Source: Streptomyces asiaticus
GTDB lineage: Bacteria > Actinomycetota > Actinomycetes > Streptomycetales > Streptomycetaceae
Assembly (NCBI RefSeq): GCF_018138715.1
Contig: NZ_JAGSHX010000006.1
Location: 1,116,001-1,180,000 of the forward strand
Direction of reading: 5' to 3'
DNA: 64,000 bases
Shown here: piece by piece, positions 43,630 to 53,897 of the stretch
How positions within the stretch are numbered: position 1 is the first letter of the stretch
How the letters are laid out: the number at the start of each line of letters is the position of its first letter
Translations under genes and position numbers: made by a program
Notes under the pieces: model-generated
Database searches by the model: none
Told to the model about the DNA's origin: nothing
The model's input: the letters and a program-made list of their open reading frames with translations, nothing else

Positions 43630-45273
43630 TCACTCGTCCGGCCGGAGGTGGACGGTGCGTCCGCCCACCACCGTGCGGACGCAGACGGGCAGTTGACCCC
43701 CGGGAGTGAGGTCGGGCAGACCGGGGGTGCCGGAGCGGGGATCGGTGGACCAACCGGCGACGCGCGTGTCGGGCACCTGCACGATGAGCTCACCGGTCCG
43801 CCAGATCGCGTAGTCGGCGGGTGCGCCGGGCGCCAGGACGCCCGCGTCGTCCCGTCCGATGGCCCGCCAGCCGCCGCGGGTGTGGGCGGTGAAGGCGGCG
43901 CGGACGGAGATCCGGTGCTCCGGGGTGCGGTGGAAGGCGGCGGCGCGCACGGTGCCCCAGGGGTCGAGCGGGGTGACGGGGCTGTCGGAGCCGAGCGCCA
44001 GGGGCACTCCGGCGCGCAGCAGCGCCGCGTAGGGGTTGAGGGTGCGGGCCCGCTCGGGGCCGAGCCGCTGGGCGTACATGCCGTCCTCGCCGCCCCACAG
44101 GGCGTCGAAGGCGGGCTGGACGGAGGCGGTGAGGCCGAGGTCGGCGAAGGCCGCGACGGTCTCGGGGGTGAGCATCTCGGCGTGTTCGACGCGGTGCCGG
44201 GCGGCGCGCACGCGGGCGAGCCCGACCGTGTCGGCGGCGGTCCGTACGCCCTCGACGACGGCCGTGACGGCGGCGTCGCCGATGGCGTGGAAACCGGCCT
44301 GGATCCCGGCCTCGGTGCAGGCGGTGACATGGGCGGCGACGGCCGCTGCGTCCAGGTAGGCGGTGCCGGTGTGCGGCGTGTCGGCGTAAGCCTGGTGGAG
44401 ACACGCCGTGTGCGAGCCGAGCGCCCCGTCGACGAAGAGGTCGCCCGCCGCGCCGATGGCGCCGAGTTCGCGCACCTTGTCCAGGTCGGAGGCGCCGCGC
44501 GCGGCCTCGGCCCAGTAGCCGTACACCCGCGGCCCCGGCTCTTCGGCGGCGAGTCGGAGCAGCCCGGTGAGGTCGTCCTCGGAGGAGATGTCGGGCCCGG
44601 CGCATTCGTGGAGGGTGCCGATGCCGAGCGAGGCGGCGCGGGCGAGGGCGGCCCGCTGGGCGTCGGCGCGCTGCCGCTCGGTGATGACCGCGTGGGCGGC
44701 GGCGCGTACGGCGTGGTGGGCGGCGCCGGTCAGCGGCGTGTCGGGGTGGTACCCGGCCAGGTCCGACACGCCGGGGACGAGGTCGAGGAGCGCGGTGGTG
44801 ACGACGGCGGAGTGCACATCGATGCGGGTGAGATAGAGGGGGCGGCCGCCCGTCGCCTGATCGAGTTCGGCCCGGGAGGGCGGCCGTCCCTCGGGCCAGC
44901 GGGCGGCGTCCCAGCCGTGGCCGAGCAGCACCCGGTCGGCGGGGTGGGCGGCGGCGTGGGCGCGCACCCGCTCCAGCGCGTCGGCGAGCGTACCGGCGCC
45001 GGAGAGATCGAGTCCGGTGAGGGCGAGTCCGGTCGCGGTGGTGTGCACATGCGCATCGGTGAAGGCGGGCGTCACCAGCGCCCCGTCCAGCTGGATGACC
45101 TCGTCCACACCGTCCGCGAAGCCGTCCGCGGCCCCTTCGGAGCCGACCCAGGCGATGGTGCCGCGCTCGACGACCATCGCGGTCGCGAACGGATCGGCGG
45201 GGCTGTGGACCTCGCCTCCGCGCAGCAGGACGGTACGGCCTTCGGGGGCCTGGGCGGGGGTGGGGTCGTTCAC
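43630..45273 (-). CDS. Amidohydrolase (YtcJ-like)
   Basis: Metal-dependent hydrolase of 547 residues. It has the metal-binding HxH in TDAHVHTT, later His in GFHAIGDAAV and RVEHAEML, and the final Asp in ALGSDSPVTPLDP. The family cleaves imide, amide or formamide bonds; substrate unknown. GTG 45273 places the usual N-terminus. It is 50 bp downstream of an Lrp-type regulator in the same direction. Confidence 0.88.
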   Translation of the reverse strand: MNDPTPAQAPEGRTVLLRGGEVHSPADPFATAMVVERGTIAWVGSEGAADGFADGVDEVIQLDGALVTPAFTDAHVHTTATGLALTGLDLSGAGTLADALERVRAHAAAHPADRVLLGHGWDAARWPEGRPPSRAELDQATGGRPLYLTRIDVHSAVVTTALLDLVPGVSDLAGYHPDTPLTGAAHHAVRAAAHAVITERQRADAQRAALARAASLGIGTLHECAGPDISSEDDLTGLLRLAAEEPGPRVYGYWAEAARGASDLDKVRELGAIGAAGDLFVDGALGSHTACLHQAYADTPHTGTAYLDAAAVAAHVTACTEAGIQAGFHAIGDAAVTAVVEGVRTAADTVGLARVRAARHRVEHAEMLTPETVAAFADLGLTASVQPAFDALWGGEDGMYAQRLGPERARTLNPYAALLRAGVPLALGSDSPVTPLDPWGTVRAAAFHRTPEHRISVRAAFTAHTRGGWRAIGRDDAGVLAPGAPADYAIWRTGELIVQVPDTRVAGWSTDPRSGTPGLPDLTPGGQLPVCVRTVVGGRTVHLRPDE

Positions 45274-45323
45274 GGCGGGCTGCCTCGATGGGGGTATGCG
45301 ACGAGGGGTGTCGGAAGGGCGTT

Positions 45324-45764
45324 TCAGACGCGCGGCGGGCGCGCCTCGTAGGGCGTGGAGAGGACCACGGTGGTGCGGGTGGAGACACCCGCCAGCGAGC
45401 GGATCCGGCTGAGCAGGTGCTCCAGCTCCAGCGGGGTCGCGACGCGCACCTTGAGGATGTAGTTCTCGTCCCCCGCGACGCTGTGGCACGCCTCGATCTC
45501 GGGCACCTCGGCGAGCCGCTCGGAGATGTCGTCGGGCGCGCTGGGGTCGAAGGGTTTGACCGAGATGAACGCGGTAAGGGGAAGCCCGACGGCCTCGGGG
45601 TCCACGACGGCGGCATAGCCGCGGATCACGCCCCGCTGTTCGAGACGGCGAACCCGCTGGTGCACGGCCGATGTGGACAGGCCGGTGGCCTTGCCCAGGT
45701 CCGTGTAGCTCATCCGGCCGTCCTTGACGAGCAGCTCCACGATCTGTCTGTCCAACTCCTCCAC
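45324..45764 (-). CDS. Lrp/AsnC family transcriptional regulator
   Basis: Regulator of 146 residues with the N-terminal HTH (LDRQIVELLVKDGRMSYTDLGKATGLSTSAVHQRVRRLE split across two helices) and the C-terminal RAM effector domain (CHSVAGDENYILKVRV). Starts at GTG 45764. Possibly controls the amidohydrolase just downstream. Confidence 0.93.
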   Translation of the reverse strand: MEELDRQIVELLVKDGRMSYTDLGKATGLSTSAVHQRVRRLEQRGVIRGYAAVVDPEAVGLPLTAFISVKPFDPSAPDDISERLAEVPEIEACHSVAGDENYILKVRVATPLELEHLLSRIRSLAGVSTRTTVVLSTPYEARPPRV

Positions 45765-45992
45765 AGCCGATCACCTTATGTGGTCGGGAGGGCTCCGGCA
45801 CAACGGGTGGGCACCGGGTGGGCACAGCGGACATAGCCGCCGCTACGCCGCACCTGCGCCGGGCATGTGACGAACGCCACATGTCCTCATGGGTGTCCTA
45901 TGAGATGTGGCGATTACCTATGCGGCCGCGAGGGAAATGCTTGCTGTGGTCGAGGCCGACGCGCCTGGCCAGCCCACCCGAGGGGGAAACTC

Positions 45993-46358
45993 ATGCCTCA
46001 TCTCGAGCGCCTCGACGCAGGCGACATCGATACCGACGAGATCCACGACACCTACGAGATGTTCCGGGTGATCTGCCCGGACTGCGCACGCCCCATCGCG
46101 CTCCTCGCCGACGAGGACGTTCTTCCCGAGCACGCGCTGTGCTCGTCCCCGTGGGACCCGTTCGGGCTCACGGTCTGCGCCGGCACCGGCCGCCGGGTGG
46201 CCGACGCCGAGCCCGCCGACGCGTCGCTGGACGCGCTCGAGCGGGACGCCGCGCTGCTGCTGACGCTTCCGGCGGGCCTGGACTGGCGGACACAGCCGTT
46301 CTCCCACCTCGGCGGCCCCGGTTCGCGACCGGTGCGCTTCCCGGTGACGCGGCGGTAG
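45993..46358 (+). CDS. Hypothetical protein
   Basis: Protein of 121 residues from ATG 45993 with AGGGGGAAA upstream. It opens MPHLERLDAGDIDTDEIHDTY and has CPDC early with single Cys later (ALCSSPWDP, TVCAG), perhaps a metal site. No family recognised beyond a streptomycete conserved protein. Followed by a terminator shared with the convergent acyl-CoA dehydrogenase. Confidence 0.7.
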   Translation: MPHLERLDAGDIDTDEIHDTYEMFRVICPDCARPIALLADEDVLPEHALCSSPWDPFGLTVCAGTGRRVADAEPADASLDALERDAALLLTLPAGLDWRTQPFSHLGGPGSRPVRFPVTRR

Positions 46359-46367
46359 CGAAACGGC

Positions 46368-46388
46368 GGGGGCGCAGGCCGCGCCCCC
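46368..46388. terminator. Bidirectional terminator
   Basis: GGGGGCGC-AGGCC-GCGCCCCC, an 8-bp GC stem between the convergent hypothetical and acyl-CoA dehydrogenase genes. Confidence 0.65.
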
Positions 46389-46404
46389 TACCGACACACC
46401 GGCC

Positions 46405-47577
46405 TCAGCCGACCTCAGGCCCCGCGAGAGCGCGGGCGATCACCACCCGCTGGATCTGGTTGGTGCCCTCCACGATCTGGAGGACCTTCGCCTCGCGCAT
46501 ATAGCGCTCGACCGGGAAGTCCACCGTGTAGCCGTATCCGCCCAGCAGTTGGACGGCATCGGTGGTGATCCGCATCGCGGCGTCCGTACAGAACAGCTTG
46601 GCCATCGCCGCCTGCTTGGAGAACGGCCGCCCCGCGTCCCGCAGCCGTGCCGCCGTCAGGTACAGGGCGCGCCCGGCCTCGATCTGCGTGGCCATGTCGG
46701 CGAGCATGAAGCGCAGGCCCTGGAAGTCGGCTATCGGCCGGCCGAACTGCCGCCGCTGCGCGGTGTACGCGAGCGCCTCGTCCAGCGCCGCCTGGGCGAC
46801 GCCGACGGCGCAGGCCGCGATGCCGAGACGGCCCGCGTCGAGCGCGGACAGGGCGATCGCGAACCCCTGGCCCTCCTCGCCGATGCGGCGCGCGTCGGGC
46901 ACCCGCACCCCGTCGAGGTGGATCTGGGCGGTCGGCGAACCGGCCATGCCCATCTTGTGCTCGGGCGCGGCCGCCGAGAGCCCGGGGGCGTCGGCGGGCA
47001 CGAGGAAGGCGCTGATGCCGCGGGTGCGCTCGGGGCCGGTGCGGGCGAGCACGGTGTAGAAGTCCGCGATGCCGCCGTGGGTGATCCACGCCTTGGTGCC
47101 CTCGAGCGTCCAGGTGTCCCCGTCGCGGGTGGCCCGGGTGGTGAGCCCGGCCGCGTCGGAGCCGGAGGAGGGCTCGGAGAGGCAGTACGCGCCGAGCAGT
47201 CCGCCGCCCAGCATCGCGGGAAGGTGCTCGGCCAGCTGCTCCTTGCTGCCGTAGCCGGCGAGGGCGTGGCAGGCCAGGGTGTGGACGCTGACGCCGAGGC
47301 CGACGGTCAGCCGGGCCGCGGCGAGCTCCTCGAGGACCTGGAGGTAGACCTCGTACGGCTGGTCGCCGCCACCGAACTCCTCGGGGTGGACCAGCCCCAG
47401 CAGCCCGGACTCGGACAGCAGGGTGAACAGCTCGCGGGGGAAGCGCCCGGCGGCCTCCTCCTCGGCGGCCCGGGGCTTGATCTCCCGTTCGATCAGCTCG
47501 CGGACGAGCGAAATCAGGTCGCGGGCCTCTTCGGTGGGCAGCTCACGCTCCACCGGCTGCGGGCCGTGATCGGTCAT
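46405..47577 (-). CDS. Acyl-CoA dehydrogenase
   Basis: FAD enzyme of 390 residues for the first step of fatty or branched acyl-CoA oxidation. Family signatures: AYCLSEPSSGSDAAGL (FAD/substrate), QRRQFGRPIADFQ, and the catalytic base region VEGTNQIQRVVIARALAG with Glu. ATG 47577 has GGAGAGGAGAG upstream. Divergent from the chitinase gene. Confidence 0.95.
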   Translation of the reverse strand: MTDHGPQPVERELPTEEARDLISLVRELIEREIKPRAAEEEAAGRFPRELFTLLSESGLLGLVHPEEFGGGDQPYEVYLQVLEELAAARLTVGLGVSVHTLACHALAGYGSKEQLAEHLPAMLGGGLLGAYCLSEPSSGSDAAGLTTRATRDGDTWTLEGTKAWITHGGIADFYTVLARTGPERTRGISAFLVPADAPGLSAAAPEHKMGMAGSPTAQIHLDGVRVPDARRIGEEGQGFAIALSALDAGRLGIAACAVGVAQAALDEALAYTAQRRQFGRPIADFQGLRFMLADMATQIEAGRALYLTAARLRDAGRPFSKQAAMAKLFCTDAAMRITTDAVQLLGGYGYTVDFPVERYMREAKVLQIVEGTNQIQRVVIARALAGPEVG

Positions 47578-47960
47578 GGCGGCGCTCTCCTCTCCCCTGG
47601 TCAGGCGCTGCGGCGGCGTGCGCCGGGGTGAGGCGGCGCCACCGGTGTTGCTGCCGCCTGCCGGTCCGCCCGTCGGATCGCGAACGGTGATGACCTGCAC
47701 CGCGGCGGTTGGAGTATGCCCGATCCGGAGCCTTCCGGTACCGGTCGCCCGATCTTCAACCACATTCGCGCACGGGCACCTACCACCTTCCTCCACGCAC
47801 CCCCACAACGTCGCACGCATGGAGCAAATTGGCCCAGACCATTGACCCCACTGGTCTAGTCCTTCTACCTTTTCCCCACCCTGCCCTGCGCGTTCATGTC
47901 AAGCTGTGGGCAGGTCGTCGGGCAGTTCACTCTCCCCTCACCCCCCACCGAGGAGATTCC
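47578..47960. other. 383-bp divergent control region (acyl-CoA dehydrogenase / chitinase)
   Basis: No gene. It holds the dehydrogenase leader on the left and the DasR-type chitinase repeats at 47830-47865, with a TTGACC box at 47842-47847 between the two repeats. Confidence 0.6.
47830..47865 (+). promoter_or_regulatory. Chitinase promoter direct repeats / DasR site
   Basis: TGGCCCAGACCA (47830-47841) and TGGTCTAGTCCT (47852-47863) are the paired 12-bp repeats of Streptomyces chitinase promoters. ACTGGTCTAGTCCTT matches the DasR dre consensus (ACTGGTCTAGACCA-like). TTGACC overlaps the interval as a -35. This implies control by N-acetylglucosamine through DasR. Confidence 0.8.
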
Positions 47961-49226
<1,266 letters not shown>

Positions 49227-49536
49227 CCCCACCGCAACGCCCCTGATCGAAGCGGGCGGGGAGCCATCACCGGCTCCCCGCCCGCTTCGTCGTGCGCGCC
49301 CGCGCACAACCAGGCCATCGGTGTCAAGCGTTCAAGCGGCGCACGAGGGGGCGCGAGGAGCGTATGTGGAGAACACCCCCCGGTAACGCCGCGTACTCCC
49401 TCCGTGAACGCGCTCCGTCCGGGGCTCGTACGCCAACGCGGCTTGTTCTGGCTATTGCGGGGCATCCGCCCCACAAGGAAATCTGAGCGCATGGGTGGCC
49501 CGCTCCACTCCGCGCGCGTGAACCAAAGGAACGATC
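49227..49536. other. 310-bp gap after the chitinase
   Basis: The first 65 bp are the chitinase terminator. The rest shows no ORF with Streptomyces codon bias and presumably holds the promoter of the zinc-ribbon gene. Confidence 0.5.
49248..49289 (+). terminator. Chitinase terminator
   Basis: An 18-bp perfect stem (CGAAGCGGGCGGGGAGCC and complement) with an ATCACC loop begins 22 bases past the stop. Confidence 0.9.
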
Positions 49537-49671
49537 ATGAGCTCCGAGCAGTGCCCGAGCTGTGGCGGCCAACTCGCCGTGAATCAGGACGGGTGGAAGA
49601 TCTGCCACTCCTGCGGCTATGCCTCCCCGCCCGGGGTCGTGCCCGCCCCCTCCCTGCCCGCGCATACCTGA
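49537..49671 (+). CDS. Zinc-ribbon miniprotein
   Basis: A 44-residue protein, MSSEQCPSCGG ... WKICHSCGYASPPG. Two CxxC knuckles 16 residues apart form a zinc ribbon; the tail is Pro-rich. AAGGA lies six bases before the ATG and codon use is GC3-rich. It precedes the GAF regulator by 91 bp in the same direction. Function unknown; likely protein or nucleic-acid binding. Confidence 0.75.
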   Translation: MSSEQCPSCGGQLAVNQDGWKICHSCGYASPPGVVPAPSLPAHT

Positions 49672-49762
49672 CCTGCCGACTCCCTCCCGCCGTCCGATCC
49701 GTGAAAGCCTGAGACCCCGCACCCCCCGTGTTCCGCCCCTCCGTACCGCTGAGCGAGGCACC

Positions 49763-51154
49763 ATGGTCAATCCCTGGCTGGCGATGGCGTCAGGCACCGA
49801 CCCCGCTGAGCGCACCCGCGACGTGCGCCGCGCCCATGAGGCGTTTCTGACGGAGGGGGCGGTGAGTCCGGCCGTACGGCCGGTGGTGGCGGAGTCCTGG
49901 CGGCGCTCGGCCGACGCCCGGGTCACCCAGGAGTGCAAGGCGCCGATCGACCTGGCGGACGACGCGCTGGACACCTATCGCGCGGACCATCCGCTGGCCC
50001 GGGTGATGCCGCTGTTCCGGGAGTTGCTGGGCACCATCGCCCACGACGGGGCCCATCTGCTCGCGGTCTGCGACGAACAGGGTCGGCTGCTGTGGGTGGA
50101 GGGGCACGCGGGGGTGCGGAACCGGGCCGAGGAGATGAACTTCGTGGCCGGGGCGCGCTGGGACGAGCGCCACGCGGGCACCAATGCGCCCGGGACGGCG
50201 CTCACCGTCGACCACGCGGTGCAGATCTTCGCCACCGAGCACTTCAACCGCAGTGTGCAGCCGTGGACCTGCGCCGCCGCCCCGCTCCACGATCCGCACA
50301 CCGGGCGGCTGCTGGGCGCGGTGGACATCACCGGCGGGGACCATCTGGCCGCCCCGCACAGCCTCGCCCTGGTCCAGGCGACCGCCCGCGCCGCCGAGGC
50401 CCAGCTGGGCGCCGAGCTGCCGCGGACGCGTACGCCGCGGATCTCGCTGACGGTGCTGGGGCGGGACGAGGCGCTGCTGGTCGTCGACGGGCGGCGGCTG
50501 CGGCTCGGGCGGCGGCACAGCGAGATCATGGTGCTGCTGGCCGGCCATCCGGAGGGGCTGTCCGGCGACCGGCTGACGCTCGAGCTGTACGGGCCCCGGG
50601 CCGACGACCGCTCCCCGGTGACGCTGCGGGCCGAGCTGTCCCGGCTGCGCCGTCTGGTGGGTCCGCTGCTCGGCTCGCGCCCGTACCGGCTCTGCACACC
50701 CGTGCGCACCGATCTGGCCGACGCCGCCGAGGCGTTGGCCTCCGGCGACGCGTACACGGCGCTGCGGGCGTACACCGGACCGCTGCTGCCGCTGTCGGAG
50801 GCGCCGGGGGTGTGCCGGATGCGGCGGGTGCTGGAGGACGGGCTGCGGCGCGCCGTGCTCTCCCACGGCGACCCTGAGCTGCTGCGACGCTGGGGGCAGA
50901 CGCCGTGGGGCGAGGACGATCTGGAGGTCGCGGAGGCGCTGCTGACCACGCTCCCGGCGCATGCGCCGGGGCGGGTGGCGCCGGCGGCGCGGGTGCGGCG
51001 GCTGCGGGAGCTGTACGGGCTGCCGGGCGGCGCCCACCACCAAGGCGGCCATGAGGACGGAGCCGCGCGGCACCACAGCGGCCATGAGCACGGAGCCCCG
51101 CGGCAAGGAGGCGGCCACCGGGACGCAACGTCCGCGCAACGTGGCCGCGCCTAG
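49763..51154 (+). CDS. GAF-domain transcriptional regulator of aldehyde dehydrogenase
   Basis: Regulator of 463 residues. The N-terminal AcoR-like region ([17 protein letters not shown]) leads into a GAF domain (about 90-215, [21 protein letters not shown]). The C-terminal half has a winged-helix-like segment ([21 protein letters not shown] ... [13 protein letters not shown]); there is no AAA+ sigma-54 domain. A His/Gly-rich tail closes it. It sits just before the aldehyde dehydrogenase gene and is its likely activator. Confidence 0.88.
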   Translation: MVNPWLAMASGTDPAERTRDVRRAHEAFLTEGAVSPAVRPVVAESWRRSADARVTQECKAPIDLADDALDTYRADHPLARVMPLFRELLGTIAHDGAHLLAVCDEQGRLLWVEGHAGVRNRAEEMNFVAGARWDERHAGTNAPGTALTVDHAVQIFATEHFNRSVQPWTCAAAPLHDPHTGRLLGAVDITGGDHLAAPHSLALVQATARAAEAQLGAELPRTRTPRISLTVLGRDEALLVVDGRRLRLGRRHSEIMVLLAGHPEGLSGDRLTLELYGPRADDRSPVTLRAELSRLRRLVGPLLGSRPYRLCTPVRTDLADAAEALASGDAYTALRAYTGPLLPLSEAPGVCRMRRVLEDGLRRAVLSHGDPELLRRWGQTPWGEDDLEVAEALLTTLPAHAPGRVAPAARVRRLRELYGLPGGAHHQGGHEDGAARHHSGHEHGAPRQGGGHRDATSAQRGRA

Positions 51155-51164
51155 CCTCCCCGTC

Positions 51165-51194
51165 GGCTCCGCCCGCGTCGGCGCGGGCGGAGCC
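51165..51194 (+). terminator. 13-bp hairpin between regulator and aldehyde dehydrogenase
   Basis: GGCTCCGCCCGCG-TCGG-CGCGGGCGGAGCC lies between the GAF regulator stop and the aldehyde dehydrogenase start. It could terminate the regulator transcript or act as an attenuator. Confidence 0.65.
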
Positions 51195-51261
51195 TGGACG
51201 CGCGTACCAACGACGCGTCCGGCAACGGGACCCACCACGCGTACACCAGGGAGGCCGCCCC

Positions 51262-52785
<1,524 letters not shown>

Positions 52786-52796
52786 GCACCACAAGA

Positions 52797-52831
52797 GGGC
52801 GCCTGACCAGGCGGATGCCGGTCAGGCGCCC
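52797..52831 (+). terminator. Aldehyde dehydrogenase terminator
   Basis: GGGCGCCTGACC pairs perfectly with GGTCAGGCGCCC across an 11-base loop, 12 bases past the stop. Confidence 0.85.
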
Positions 52832-53009
52832 TGCCTGCGCGCGATCCGGACCGCGAGTCGAAACACACGCGGAATCGCCTGGTGGCGTAGTAGAACGTGT
52901 CCGACAGCAGTTGAAGCCCTTCCGCCGAGGCGCGCGGCGCCACCCGCACCCCCCACTCCGTGGCCTTCGAAACCTGGCTCTTCGGTGCGGCGGGCATCAT
53001 CACGCACCG

Positions 53010-53349
53010 GTCCCGGGCCACCGTCCCATCCCTGGACGAATTCTTGATCATCGGGCCGCGTGACCGAGGATGCTGGATGAGCATTGTCGGCATCGAGATG
53101 GCCGAGCGCACGGTGCTGCCCGAAGAGGAGTTGCAAGGGCCTCATGTGAAGGCCCTGACGGACGCGGCCGGCGCGCTGGTCATGGTGGACAACGATCTGT
53201 TGTCCTACCGCAGGGAGAAGGTCCGCAGCACCACCGAGTCGAACATCCTGACGGTCTTGGCTCAGGAGAACGGGTCCTCCGCCCGCGATACCGTCCATAG
53301 CCTGGTGGTGGGAACAGATCTGACCGCACACCACGCCGGGCCTCCGTGA
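53010..53349 (+). pseudogene. Terpene synthase, C-terminal fragment
   Basis: In frame with an ATG at 52960, the segment SLDEFLIIGPRDRG ... IVGIEMAERTVLPEEEL ... NDLLSYRRE ... NILTVLAQENG matches the second half of class I bacterial terpene cyclases. NDLLSYRRE (53191-53217) is a perfect NSE magnesium-binding motif (NDxxSxxxE). The first half with the Asp-rich DDxxD motif is missing; sequence before 53010 shows no homology. It is a remnant, probably inactive, between the aldehyde dehydrogenase and DUF779 genes. Confidence 0.7.
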
Positions 53350-53449
53350 GCTCGCGTGCAACCGTCTCGCAACGTGGCGGGGGTTGGACTGGGCCGACGT
53401 ACTGGGAGTACGACGTACTGGCAGCAGACGGGGAAGGCGGGTGCCGGTG

Positions 53450-53815
53450 ATGACGGAGACCTCACGTATCGCCCTGACGGAGTCCGCGGCCGATCTGATC
53501 CGCCGACTGCGGGCCGAGCACGGGCCGCTGATGTTCCATCAGTCGGGCGGCTGCTGCGACGGCAGCGCGCCGATGTGCTACCCGCTCGGCGAGTTCCGTA
53601 CGGGTGGGTCGGACGTACTGCTCGGGGAGTTGGAGGTGGACGGGGTCGAGGAGCCGGTGGGCTTCTGGATGTCGGCCTCGCAGTTCGAGCTGTGGGCGCA
53701 TACGCATCTCACGGTGGATGTGGTGCCGGGCCGTGGCAGCGGCTTCTCCCTGGAGGCGCCGGAGGGTGTGCGCTTCCTGATCCGCTCACGGCTGCTGGAC
53801 GACACGGCCGGCTGA
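53450..53815 (+). CDS. DUF779 protein
   Basis: Protein of 121 residues with the DUF779 core: FHQSGGCCDGSAPMCYP, GFWMSASQFELWAHTHLTVDV and GSGFSLEAPEGVRFLIRSR. The family is tied by gene neighbourhood to NAD aldehyde dehydrogenases; role unknown, and its Cys pair suggests metal or redox work. ATG 53450 chosen; GTG at 53447 or 53441 possible. Confidence 0.9.
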   Translation: MTETSRIALTESAADLIRRLRAEHGPLMFHQSGGCCDGSAPMCYPLGEFRTGGSDVLLGELEVDGVEEPVGFWMSASQFELWAHTHLTVDVVPGRGSGFSLEAPEGVRFLIRSRLLDDTAG

Positions 53816-53897
53816 GCACGGCGAGCCGAGCACGGCGAGCCGAGCGCGGCGCACCGCCGGATGGGCACGCGGGGGTGGGCACCACCCTCTCGCGCCC

